This document shows, in pieces, positions 36,926-45,561 of a stretch of 64,000 nt of DNA. Source of the DNA: BPGX01 sp035405785. Its GTDB lineage: Bacteria; Bacteroidota; Bacteroidia; B-17B0; Aurantibacillaceae. A model generated the notes under the pieces. The model saw only the letters and a program-made list of their open reading frames with translations, had not been told where the DNA came from and did no database searches. A program made the translations under genes and the position numbers. Position 1 is the stretch's first letter; each line of letters begins with the position of its first letter. Where the stretch lies: NCBI GenBank assembly GCA_035405785.1, contig DAONJS010000009.1:1-64000 (forward strand). Direction: 5' to 3'.

Positions 36926-36970
36926 TAAATGTCGGTATGCTGACATTTTGCTTAGCAAAATCGTCAGCAT
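36917..36970. repeat. Two adjacent intergenic palindromes (TGCCGAC and TGCTGAC types)
   Basis: First hairpin 36917-36937: TGCCGAC, loop AATAAAT, GTCGGTA (one G-U pair). Second hairpin 36937-36970: ATGCTGAC, inner stem ATTTTGC with loop TTA and GCAAAAT, a one-base bulge, then GTCAGCAT. The second hairpin (36938-36969) recurs inverted at 41336-41367 with one mismatch in 32 bases. Confidence 0.85.
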
Positions 36971-37064
36971 TTTTGGTTATGAGTTTTTATTTGATAAATG
37001 GTTTTATGTGTGAAACATTTTTCTCAATTATAAAACTCTTTCAAATCTCTTAAATCCATATAGA

Positions 37065-37239
37065 TTATTCGTTACTATTCAGGTAGGTATATTTTTCACG
37101 CAAAGAATGCAAAGTATTTCGCAAAGGTCGCAAAGAATATTTTTTAACTTGGCGTACTTTGTATTCTTATTCTTTGCGGGCTTTGCGTGAAATGCATCTT
37201 GATAATCATTTTTTAGAATACCTGAATAGTAACGATTAT
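37065..37239. mobile_element. MITE-like 167-bp imperfect palindrome with 17-bp terminal inverted repeats
   Basis: TCGTTACTATTCAGGTA at 37069-37085 is the exact reverse complement of 37219-37235. Inside, TTTCACGCAAAG (left) and CTTTGCGTGAAA (right) continue the inverted symmetry. TTAT flanks both ends (37065-37068 and 37236-37239), possibly a target duplication. There is no ORF. It lies in the 392-nt divergent spacer between the ABC exporter and hsdM, which otherwise holds only the palindromes at 36917-36970. Confidence 0.55.
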
Positions 37240-37267
37240 TTTATACATTCACCCCAAAAATTAAAAT

Positions 37268-39715
37268 ATGGCACTCAAAAAATCTCATCTTTATAAGTAT
37301 ATCTGGGAAGCATGTAATCAAATTCGCAATGGAATGGATGCTTCTCAATACAAGAATTATATCCTCACACTTATTTTTGTAAAATATGTTTCTGATAAAG
37401 CCAAATATGATCCTTACTATCTCTTAGAAGTTCCAGAAGGTGGAAGTTTTGATGATTTAATTAAAATAAAAGGTGATAAAGAAATTGGGGATAAAATGAA
37501 CAAAGTTATTAGAAAATTAGCAGAAGCCAATGATCTTACAGTTGTATTGAATGTAGATTTTAATGATGAAACTAAATTTGGAAAAGGTTCTGCAATGCAA
37601 GAAACATTGAGCAATCTTATAGGCATTTTTGAAAATCTTGATTTTAGTAAAAATAGAGCAGAAGGTGATGACTTGCTTGGTGATGCTTATGAATTTCTAA
37701 TGAAAAATTTTGCCATTGAAAGTGGTAAAAGTAAAGGCGAATTTTACACCCCTGCCGAAGTGTCTAAAATAATGGCTTATTTAGTAGGCATTGATAAATC
37801 CAATAATTTGCGTAATCCAACTGTTTATGATCCTACTTGTGGTTCTGGTTCTTTACTAATTAAAGCAGTTGATATATCAAATAATAAAAAATTAGCCATT
37901 TATGGACAAGAAAGAGAAGCCACTACTTATGCCATTGCCCGAATGAATATGATTATTCATAATTACCTTACTGCTTCAATTGCTCTGGGTAATACATTAT
38001 CAGATCCATTTTTTAAAGAAAATAATAGTTTAAAACTTTTTGACTTCGCTCTTGCTAATCCTCCTTTTTCTCAAAAAAATTGGGCTAATGGACTTGACCC
38101 TGAAAATGATATTTACAATCGTTTTGAATATGGCATACCACCTGCTAAAAATGGTGATTACGCTTTTCTTTTACATCTTTTGAAATCTCTTAAAAGCAAA
38201 GGAAAAGGGGCTATTATTCTACCACACGGTGTTTTATTCCGTGGAAATAAAGAAGCCGAAATTCGTAAAAATTTAATCAAACGCGGATTTATCAAAGCCA
38301 TTGTAGGTTTGCCGCCAAATCTATTTTATGGCACAGGTATTCCTGCATGCATTATTGTGCTTGACAAAGAAGATGCTGCTATTAGAAATGGTATATTTTT
38401 CATTGATGCCAGCAAAGGTTTTATCAAAGATGGAAATAAAAACCGTTTAAGAGAACAAGATATTCGTAAAATTGTAGATGTTTATCGCCATCAATTAGAA
38501 ATTCCTGGATATTCAAGAATGGTACCTATTAATGAAATTGAAAAAAATGATTTCAATCTAAACATTCCTCGCTATATTGATAGCACCGAACAAGATGATG
38601 TGCATAACCTTAATGCTCATATTTATGGCGGCATTCCAAAAGAAGATATTGATAAACTCCACCATTATTTTCAAGTATTACCAAGTTTATACAAAACATT
38701 ATTTAAAACTAATAAGGAAAATAAAGAATTTTTAGATGTAATAGTGCCTTCTCATGAAATTAAAACAACAATTATTAATCATCCAGATTTCAAAAAATTT
38801 TCTGATACTATTTTAGAGAAGTTTCATCTATGGTCTAAAAAAATTGAAAATAATTTATACAACATTTCTGCTGATACAAATCCCAAAACTTTAATTCAGA
38901 TATTAGGAGATACTATTCTTGAACAATTTGAGAATACTAATCTTGTAGATAAATATGATGTTTATCAAATATTGATGGATTATTGGAATGATGTAATGCA
39001 AGATGATGTATATTTAATAAAATATGAAGGATGGAAAAATGCCGCAAAGCCAGAAGTGCCCGAAGAAAGAAAAGAATTTGCCATTAAAGAAACGGCTGAT
39101 TTAGTCATTGGAAAAGCCAAATACAAAATGGATTTATTACCACCTGATATTATTATCAACAAATATTTTGCAGCCGATAAAGAACAAATAGAAAATTTAC
39201 AAAACGAAGTAGAAATTCTTCAACAAAAATTAAATGAATTTGAAGAAGAACATTCTACCGAAACTGCCGATGGCGAAGCCCCATTGCTTTCTGAAGTAAT
39301 GGATGAAGATGGTAAGATTAGCAAAAAGAGTGTTCAAGCAAGATTGAAAGAATTATCCAAAAACGATATTCAAGAAAAAGAAGTATTAACTCAATGGATG
39401 GAATTGTATGATGAAATTTCAAAAATTAATAAGCAAATTAAACAATTACAAGAAAATTTATACAAACAAGTATTAACTCAATACCAAGCCCTATCAGAAG
39501 AAGACATAAAAGAAATGGTTATCAATGACAAATGGATGCATTCATTAGAAAAGAATATAAATGATTACATTCAAAAAATAGCCACAAAATTATCTACAAG
39601 AATCAAAGAACTTACTGAAAGATACGAAGCACCACTTTCTGATATTGAAAAAGAAGTAAAGGAATATACCCAAAAGGTAAAAAAACATTTGGTAAAGTTA
39701 GGAATAGAGTGGTAA
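37268..39715 (+). CDS. hsdM: Type I restriction-modification DNA methyltransferase subunit HsdM
   Basis: HsdM makes N6-methyladenine at the site chosen by HsdS. The N-terminal helical HsdM_N domain (about residues 8-130) precedes the N6-methylase domain (about 140-430). AdoMet motif I is TCGSGS at 190-195, catalytic motif IV is NPPF at 264-267, and the segment GEFYTPAEVSKIMAYLVG is also present. Unlike the roughly 500-residue classical subunit, this one has about 380 extra C-terminal residues, ending in a long charged coiled-coil region (about 640-815, ENLQNEVEILQQKLNEFEEE). Such long HsdM forms occur in other type I loci. It is followed by hsdS after 45 nt. Confidence 0.95.
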   Translation: MALKKSHLYKYIWEACNQIRNGMDASQYKNYILTLIFVKYVSDKAKYDPYYLLEVPEGGSFDDLIKIKGDKEIGDKMNKVIRKLAEANDLTVVLNVDFNDETKFGKGSAMQETLSNLIGIFENLDFSKNRAEGDDLLGDAYEFLMKNFAIESGKSKGEFYTPAEVSKIMAYLVGIDKSNNLRNPTVYDPTCGSGSLLIKAVDISNNKKLAIYGQEREATTYAIARMNMIIHNYLTASIALGNTLSDPFFKENNSLKLFDFALANPPFSQKNWANGLDPENDIYNRFEYGIPPAKNGDYAFLLHLLKSLKSKGKGAIILPHGVLFRGNKEAEIRKNLIKRGFIKAIVGLPPNLFYGTGIPACIIVLDKEDAAIRNGIFFIDASKGFIKDGNKNRLREQDIRKIVDVYRHQLEIPGYSRMVPINEIEKNDFNLNIPRYIDSTEQDDVHNLNAHIYGGIPKEDIDKLHHYFQVLPSLYKTLFKTNKENKEFLDVIVPSHEIKTTIINHPDFKKFSDTILEKFHLWSKKIENNLYNISADTNPKTLIQILGDTILEQFENTNLVDKYDVYQILMDYWNDVMQDDVYLIKYEGWKNAAKPEVPEERKEFAIKETADLVIGKAKYKMDLLPPDIIINKYFAADKEQIENLQNEVEILQQKLNEFEEEHSTETADGEAPLLSEVMDEDGKISKKSVQARLKELSKNDIQEKEVLTQWMELYDEISKINKQIKQLQENLYKQVLTQYQALSEEDIKEMVINDKWMHSLEKNINDYIQKIATKLSTRIKELTERYEAPLSDIEKEVKEYTQKVKKHLVKLGIEW

Positions 39716-39760
39716 AGCAGAAAAAAGATATTATGCTTAATAAAATTTAAATTAAAAAAT

Positions 39761-40984
39761 ATGACCAAAACAAAAACCAAATTCAAACACACTGAAATTG
39801 GTTGGATTCCGGAGGATTGGGAAATCAAGAAAATTAAGGATATTGGTAAAATTATTACAGGAGGTACACCTTCAACTAAAAATAAAAATTATTGGAATGG
39901 AGAGTATATTTGGGTAACACCAACCGATATTTCTAACAAAAAAATTATATATCAAACCGAGAGAAATATCTCAAAGAAAGCCATTGAATTATTAGGAGAA
40001 CTTCCTGTTGGAACTGTTTTAGTAACTTGCATTGCTAGTATAGGGAAAAATGCAATACTTGGCAAAATAGGAGCATGTAATCAACAAATAAATGCAATTA
40101 TACCTAATAGTAATTATGATAGTGAATTTTTATACTACTTATTTGAAAATTCAAAATCATATTTACAAGGTTTTTCTTCAATTACAGCAACATCTATTAT
40201 ATCTAAATCCTTATTTGAAAAAATACGTTTTCAATTTCCCCCACTTCACGAACAACAAGCCATAGCAGAAGTGCTTTCTGATATTGACACGCTCATAGAT
40301 AAAATGGACAAACTTATCCAGAAAAAAATCAACATCAAAAATGCCACTATGCACCTCCTCCTCTCCGGCAAAAAACGTCTGCCGGGATTTAAAGGAGATT
40401 GGGTAAAAAGAAAATTGGGAATGATATGCAAAAAAATTGATACTGGTAAATTAGATGCTAATGCAATGAACCCAGACGGTATTTATCCATTTTTTACCTG
40501 TGCAAAAGAACACTTTTATATTGATTTTTATTCTTTTGATACAGAAGCAATTTTAATTTCAGGTAATGGTGAGAATGTTGGTTATGTACATTATTACAAA
40601 GGAAAGTTTAATGCATATCAAAGAACTTATGTTCTTCATGAATTTGAAGAAAATATATTTTATATCAAATATTATTTAGAAAAATATCTTAAAGAAAGAA
40701 TTAAAATTGAAGTAAAAGCTGGTAATACTCCTTACATAGTAAAAGATACTTTAAAAGAAATGGAAATATTTTTTCCCTCTAATAAATCAGAACAACAAGC
40801 CATCGCTCAAGTGCTTTCTGATATGGATAAAGAAATTGATGCATTACAAAAAAGAAAAAATAAATTAACACATATCAAACAATCCGCTATGCACCTCCTC
40901 CTCACCGGAAAAGTCCGCCTTATCCACCCTTCCCAAAACTCTACAAAAACAAAACAAGTTTCTCAAAACACCACTAATGCCTAA
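39761..40984 (+). CDS. hsdS: Type I restriction-modification specificity subunit HsdS
   Basis: HsdS determines the bipartite DNA target through two target-recognition domains. TRD1 spans about residues 8-160 (TEIGWIPEDWEIKKIKDIG) and TRD2 about 215-340. Each is followed by a conserved helical spacer: EQQAIAEVLSDIDTLIDKM from 164 and EQQAIAQVLSDMDKEIDAL from 344, each ending in MHLLL(S/T)GK. Both halves are complete, so the gene looks functional. The two spacers are in-phase DNA direct repeats 540 bp apart. They include ATGCACCTCCTCCTC, whose CTC codons are uncommon elsewhere in this AT-rich window. The short tail after residue 390 is Ser/Thr/Gln-rich. Confidence 0.94.
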   Translation: MTKTKTKFKHTEIGWIPEDWEIKKIKDIGKIITGGTPSTKNKNYWNGEYIWVTPTDISNKKIIYQTERNISKKAIELLGELPVGTVLVTCIASIGKNAILGKIGACNQQINAIIPNSNYDSEFLYYLFENSKSYLQGFSSITATSIISKSLFEKIRFQFPPLHEQQAIAEVLSDIDTLIDKMDKLIQKKINIKNATMHLLLSGKKRLPGFKGDWVKRKLGMICKKIDTGKLDANAMNPDGIYPFFTCAKEHFYIDFYSFDTEAILISGNGENVGYVHYYKGKFNAYQRTYVLHEFEENIFYIKYYLEKYLKERIKIEVKAGNTPYIVKDTLKEMEIFFPSNKSEQQAIAQVLSDMDKEIDALQKRKNKLTHIKQSAMHLLLTGKVRLIHPSQNSTKTKQVSQNTTNA

Positions 40985-41276
40985 ATTCAAAAATTTATTC
41001 TATCCAAATTTTATCAATTATTTGATTTTTCTCAAAAAAATTTACGAACAATTCATCATACCAAATTCTTAAGCATTTAATAACAAATATAACTTTGCGT
41101 CTCGGCGTATCTGCGGTAAAAAAATAAAAACATCTACTTCTAAAATAAACATTGATCACTGCACATTAAAATAAAACATTCTTCGTCTTCGTGTTTAATA
41201 TTTTTTATTCAAAATAAGCAACAAACAAAATTTTAATTCTGTAAATAGAAAATTTTGTATATTTGAGTTTCTAAAT
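40985..41276. other. AT-rich hsdS-hsdR spacer with a CTTTGCGTC repeat module
   Basis: No gene was found in this part of the spacer. It contains the dispersed module CTTTGCGTCTCGGCG followed by TATCTGCGGTAAAA (41093-41120), which matches 61247-61275, and the hsdR promoter candidate at 41258-41265. Confidence 0.6.
41258..41265 (+). promoter_or_regulatory. Candidate hsdR promoter -7 box (TATATTTG)
   Basis: This is a perfect TAnnTTTG match with no clear -33 TTG. A start a few bases downstream would give hsdR a leader of about 170 nt holding three hairpins and a 53-codon ORF. It would separate restriction from modification expression. Confidence 0.4.
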
Positions 41277-41438
41277 ATGCCATATAAATTTTACAATTAT
41301 TACTTAATAAGAAACTTAAAATACATTCATCAAAATGCTGACGATTTTGCAAAGCAAAATGTCAGCACTTGTCCTGACACGAATGTCGTCAGGATGCCGA
41401 CCAACAGCGTCGGCACTAAAAACTCAAAACTAAATTAA
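41277..41438 (+). CDS. Possible 53-codon leader ORF through the hairpin array before hsdR
   Basis: ATG at 41277, TAA at 41436-41438, two bases before the hsdR ATG. The predicted peptide starts MPYKFYNYYLIRNLKYIHQ; its second half is encoded entirely by the three palindromes at 41336-41415 and ends TKNSKLN. It begins about 11 nt after a consensus -7 box. It may be a translated leader affecting hairpin folding and hsdR translation, or an accidental open frame. No homology was recognised. Confidence 0.2.
   Translation: MPYKFYNYYLIRNLKYIHQNADDFAKQNVSTCPDTNVVRMPTNSVGTKNSKLN
41336..41434. repeat. Array of three palindromes plus ACTCAAAACTAA module
   Basis: Hairpin 1, 41336-41367: TGCTGAC...GTCAGCA with inner ATTTTGC/GCAAAAT. 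Hairpin 2, 41372-41394: TCCTGAC, loop ACGAATGTC, GTCAGGA. Hairpin 3, 41395-41415: TGCCGAC, loop CAACAGC, GTCGGCA. AAAAACTCAAAACTAA follows at 41418. The array ends just before the hsdR start codon. Confidence 0.85.
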
Positions 41439-41440
41439 TT

Positions 41441-44400
41441 ATGTCTTTAAGTTACGCAGAAGCACAAACTCAACAAAAAGTTATTCAATTTTTTGAAAAT
41501 CAATTGGGCTATACCTATTTAGGTAACTTCAAAGATAACACTTACGAAAAACCTCATATTCTCACTGATATTCTATCAAAATGGCTGAGTAAAAATTATC
41601 CCCCTTCCCTTGTCAATAAAACTATTGAAAAACTTATCAAAGATGCATTTGTATCATCATCTCAAGGTTTGTATACTGCTAACCAAGTAGTTTATCAAGA
41701 TTTACGATATGGTATAAAAGTTTTACCTGATGTAGGTGATCAGCATCAAACTATTTTTCTTATAGATTGGAAAAATCCAGAAAACAACCATTTTGCTTTT
41801 GCAGAAGAAGTAACTGTTCCCGGCAAAAACACCAAAAGACCTGATATTGTTCTATACATCAATGGCATTGCAGTGGCTATATTAGAACTCAAAAGTGCTA
41901 CTACCTCTGTTTTAGAAGGCATTCGCCAACATCTCACTAATCAAGAAACAGATTTTATTCCACACTTTTATACTACTGCACAATTACTATTGGCGGCAAA
42001 TGAAACTGAAGGTGTGCGTTATGCCGTTATTCAATCACCAGAAAAATTTTGGCTTCAATGGAAAGAACCAGAATCATCATTCACATACTCACAAAATAGA
42101 ATGCTGAATGAACTCGGCCATTTATGCAATAAAACAAGGTTATTAGAACTTATCCATGATTTTATTATATTTGATAAAGGTGTCAAAAAAATTTGCCGAC
42201 ACAATCAATATTTTGGAATCAAAGCCGCACAAGATTTTGTAAAGCGAAAAGAAGGCGGTATTATATGGCATACACAGGGTAGTGGAAAAAGTTTGACAAT
42301 GGTATGGCTTGCCCGTTGGATAAAAGAAAATGTTTCTAACTCAAGAGTGATCATTATCACAGACCGCATTGAATTAGATGAACAAATAGAAAAAGTTTTT
42401 TCAGGAGTAGGTGAAAAAATTTATCGCACTACATCTGGTAGAGATTTAATCAATTGTTTGCAAGATCCTTCTAAATCATTGGTTTGTTCTTTAATACACA
42501 AATTTGGTCGTGCAGATGAATTAAGAGAAAAAGATGTAGATGATTATATTGAAGATATAAAAAAGTTTCTACCTAAAAATTTTAAGCCCTATGGAGATAT
42601 TTATGTATTTGTAGATGAATGCCATCGCACACAATCTGGTAAGTTACATCGTGCTATGAAGTCCATTATACCAGATGCCACATTCATTGGTTTTACTGGA
42701 ACACCATTATTAAAATCCGATAAAGCCACCACACACGAAATTTTTGGAAGATATATCCACACTTACAAATATGATGATGCAGTAAAAGATGGTGTAGTGC
42801 TTGATTTAGTATATGAAGCCAGAGATATAGATCAAAAACTTACATCTCCCGAAAAAATTGATCAATGGTTTGAAACTAAAACAAAACATTTATCTGATTA
42901 CGCAAAAACAAAGATTAAACAAAAATGGGGCACAATCAATAAATTGCTTTCTGCTCAAGATAGATTAAGAAAAATTGTAGGAGATATTTTAATGGATATG
43001 AATAATCAACCCATTCTTGAACAAGGATGGGGAAATGCAATGCTTGTAACTGATAGTATATACAATGCTTGCCGAGTGTATGAAATGTTTCAAGAAACAG
43101 AATTAAAAGGTAAATGTGCTATTATCACATCATTCAGGCCAGACATCAGTCAAATCAAAAATGAACATACAGGCGAAGGTGATACAGATAAAATTTTAGA
43201 ATACAATGTGTATAGAAAAATGCTTGCTCAATATTTTAATGAGCCCGAAGATGTTGCCGTAAAAAAAATTGATGAATTTGAAAAACAAGTAAAAAAGAAA
43301 TTCATTGATGAACCCGGTCAAATGAAATTATTGATAGTAGTGGATAAATTACTCACAGGATTTGATGCACCACCTGCTACATTTTTATACATAGATAAGC
43401 CGATGCGTGATCATACGCTTTTTCAAGCAATTTGTAGAGTGAATCGTGTTTATAAAGAAAATGAAAATAAAAAATATGGCTACATCATTGATTACCGCGA
43501 CTTATTCAAATATCTAGAAAAATCAATTTTAGATTATACAAGCGAAGCATTTGATAATTATGATAAAAAAGACATTGAAAACATCTTAAAATTGCGTATA
43601 GAAAAAGCAAAAGAAGCATTAGAAAATGCAAGAGAAAAATTAAGATTAATATGCGAAGGTGTTCCACTACCAAAATCTGATGAAGATTATTTACATTATT
43701 TTGGTTCAAAAGACAGTGCAAATAAAGAAGAGATAAAAGAAAATGAGCCCAAAAGAATTTTGTTTTACAAATCCGTCAGTTCTTTACTTTGGGCATATTC
43801 AAATATCGCATTAGAACTAGAAGATGCAGGATATACACAAGAACAAATCAAAGAAATTCAAGAAGAAATAAAAAAATATGAAAGATTACGTCAACTCATA
43901 CAATTATACTCAGGTGATTATGTTGATATGAAAGAATTTGAACCTACAATGAGACATTTGTATGATACTTACATTCAAGCAAGCGATTCACAAGAAATAG
44001 CCAAATTTGATGAAGCATTGATAAATTTATTGATAAAACAAGGAGAAAAGACCATCCAAAAAATAGAACAAACATTCAAAAATCCAGAATCAGTAGCAGA
44101 AACTATTGAAAATAATATCAGAAGAGTTATTATTGACGAAATGCCTACAAATCCTGTTTATTTTGAAAGAATGTCTCAAATACTTGATAACCTTATTGAA
44201 GAGAGAAGAAATAAAGCAATTGAGTATCAAGAATATCTCAAAAAAATCCAGGAACTTGCTCAAAAAATTAAAAATACTTTTTCAGAAAATACCTATCCAT
44301 CATCAATTAATGCACCAGTTTTGAAATCTATTTATGATAATCTTTCAATAAAAGAATATTCATTAGCTGCTGAAACAAGTAATTCTTATTCTGGAATTAC

Positions 44401-44620
44401 TTCTGAAAATTTAAAATCAGAATTAGTTCAAAAAATTTATCATTCTTTCAAAAATGCAGAAGAAGATGGATGGAAAAGCAATAACTTTAAGAGAAAGAAA
44501 ATTAAATTAGAGATTTTGAAAACCCTTAATGAAAATAAAGAATTGTTTTCAGAAAATACAGATTTAGATAAAACAAGCGAACAACTTTTACAAATCATCA
44601 GCCAGTATGAAAGTGATTGA
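41441..44620 (+). CDS. hsdR: Type I restriction enzyme endonuclease and translocase subunit HsdR
   Basis: HsdR translocates and cuts unmodified DNA in complex with HsdM and HsdS. The N-terminal nuclease domain shows D135 (RPDIVLYI) and E149-L-K151 (ILELKSAT), a PD-(D/E)xK site. The superfamily 2 helicase core follows, with Walker A TQGSGKS at 278-284, DECH at 392-395, GFTGTPL, and the later helicase motifs LLTGFDAPP and QAICRVNR. The C-terminal part (about 690-1059) is helical and charged. The length of 1059 residues is full. All catalytic motifs are intact. It overlaps the metallopeptidase gene by 14 nt. Confidence 0.96.
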   Translation: MSLSYAEAQTQQKVIQFFENQLGYTYLGNFKDNTYEKPHILTDILSKWLSKNYPPSLVNKTIEKLIKDAFVSSSQGLYTANQVVYQDLRYGIKVLPDVGDQHQTIFLIDWKNPENNHFAFAEEVTVPGKNTKRPDIVLYINGIAVAILELKSATTSVLEGIRQHLTNQETDFIPHFYTTAQLLLAANETEGVRYAVIQSPEKFWLQWKEPESSFTYSQNRMLNELGHLCNKTRLLELIHDFIIFDKGVKKICRHNQYFGIKAAQDFVKRKEGGIIWHTQGSGKSLTMVWLARWIKENVSNSRVIIITDRIELDEQIEKVFSGVGEKIYRTTSGRDLINCLQDPSKSLVCSLIHKFGRADELREKDVDDYIEDIKKFLPKNFKPYGDIYVFVDECHRTQSGKLHRAMKSIIPDATFIGFTGTPLLKSDKATTHEIFGRYIHTYKYDDAVKDGVVLDLVYEARDIDQKLTSPEKIDQWFETKTKHLSDYAKTKIKQKWGTINKLLSAQDRLRKIVGDILMDMNNQPILEQGWGNAMLVTDSIYNACRVYEMFQETELKGKCAIITSFRPDISQIKNEHTGEGDTDKILEYNVYRKMLAQYFNEPEDVAVKKIDEFEKQVKKKFIDEPGQMKLLIVVDKLLTGFDAPPATFLYIDKPMRDHTLFQAICRVNRVYKENENKKYGYIIDYRDLFKYLEKSILDYTSEAFDNYDKKDIENILKLRIEKAKEALENAREKLRLICEGVPLPKSDEDYLHYFGSKDSANKEEIKENEPKRILFYKSVSSLLWAYSNIALELEDAGYTQEQIKEIQEEIKKYERLRQLIQLYSGDYVDMKEFEPTMRHLYDTYIQASDSQEIAKFDEALINLLIKQGEKTIQKIEQTFKNPESVAETIENNIRRVIIDEMPTNPVYFERMSQILDNLIEERRNKAIEYQEYLKKIQELAQKIKNTFSENTYPSSINAPVLKSIYDNLSIKEYSLAAETSNSYSGITSENLKSELVQKIYHSFKNAEEDGWKSNNFKRKKIKLEILKTLNENKELFSENTDLDKTSEQLLQIISQYESD

Positions 44621-45341
44621 TAAACATATTTTACAAATACAAGATATCCCTATTGAAATAGAATTTAAGAACATTAAGAATTTGCATATTGCTGTTTGTC
44701 CACCCGATGGAAAAGTAAGAGTATCAGCACCTATTGTGATGAATGAAGAAAAAATAAAAATCCATCTCATTCCTCGTATCCAATGGATAAAAAAACAAAT
44801 TCAAAAATTTCAAAATCAAGAAAGACAATCCAAAAGAGAAATGGTAAGTGGCGAAAGCCATTATTTTGAAGGACGGAGATATATCTTAATTATAAAACAT
44901 TCTGAAAGTAAAAAATCATCCGTCAAAATATTAAATTCTACTCAAATTCAAATGACTGTTACATCTAATGCTTCAAGAGAAACAAAAGAAAAAATCCTTG
45001 AAAATTGGTATAGAAAAGAACTGAAAAAAAGATTACCGCCATTAGTTGAAAAATGGCAAAAAATTATAGGCGTAGAAGTCAATAAAATCTCTATAAGAAA
45101 AATGAAAACATTGTGGGGCAGTTGTAATCCATCCAAAAAATCAATTTTATTAAATCTTGAATTAATGAAAAAACCGACACAATGCTTGGAATACATTCTC
45201 GTTCATGAAATGGTTCATTTAATAGAAAGACATCATAACGAAAGATTTCATCAACTTATGGATAAATTTTTACCAAATTGGAGAACTTTGAAAACAGAAC
45301 TCAATAAACATCCACTTCCTCATAGCGAATGGAAATATTGA
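44607..45341 (+). CDS. YgjP-like (DUF45) zinc metallopeptidase linked to the hsd locus
   Basis: An M48-like or SprT-like peptidase of the YgjP/DUF45 family. The C-terminal domain has the zinc site HEMVH at 200-204 followed by LIERHHNERF, the family's HExxH plus third-histidine arrangement, and an upstream WGSCNPSKKSILLNLELM. The N-terminal part (about 1-110) is the family's beta-rich region. There is no signal peptide, so it is cytoplasmic. The start lies inside the hsdR 3' end (14-nt overlap), so it is translated with hsdR. Such genes are often next to type I systems; a role in processing or controlling the restriction complex is inference. Confidence 0.85.
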   Translation: MKVIDKHILQIQDIPIEIEFKNIKNLHIAVCPPDGKVRVSAPIVMNEEKIKIHLIPRIQWIKKQIQKFQNQERQSKREMVSGESHYFEGRRYILIIKHSESKKSSVKILNSTQIQMTVTSNASRETKEKILENWYRKELKKRLPPLVEKWQKIIGVEVNKISIRKMKTLWGSCNPSKKSILLNLELMKKPTQCLEYILVHEMVHLIERHHNERFHQLMDKFLPNWRTLKTELNKHPLPHSEWKY

Positions 45342-45509
45342 TATGTCAATACAATAAATTATTAGTTAAGAATATAGGTTTTAATATTTAGACACTAAAA
45401 TGAAATCAATAGAAATGCACCACAATAGACACATAGAACACATAGATTTTTACATAGAATGCACATGAGTTTAAATTTAAGCTGAATAGTGACGAAAATT
45501 TTAAAACAA

Positions 45510-45539
45510 AAATCCCCTAAACAATTTGTTCAGGGGATT
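45510..45539 (-). terminator. Intrinsic terminator of the pyrophosphatase gene
   Basis: AATCCCCT...AGGGGATT with a 14-base stem (one mismatch) and minimal loop. On the minus strand it is followed by TTTTTGTTTT, the right orientation for the leftward gene. On the plus strand the T-run is weaker, but it may also stop readthrough from the hsd operon. Just upstream, 45483-45496 (CTGAATAGTGACGA) resembles the MITE-like terminal repeat at 37219. Confidence 0.8.
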
Positions 45540-45561
45540 ATTAAATTTTAGATTATTGATT

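Noticed and set aside
39761..40984. hsdS considered as truncated or as two fused half-genes
   Set aside because: It has two full TRDs and both conserved spacers in one continuous frame with normal length of 407 residues.
41091..41122. CTTTGCGTC modules considered as part of a tRNA or other RNA gene
   Set aside because: No cloverleaf, no TTC-pseudouridine-like arm and no CCA end. The same short module recurs in other spacers as a dispersed repeat.
36876..41440. Palindromic repeats considered as a CRISPR array
   Set aside because: Units differ in stem and loop, are adjacent without regular spacers, and there are no cas genes.
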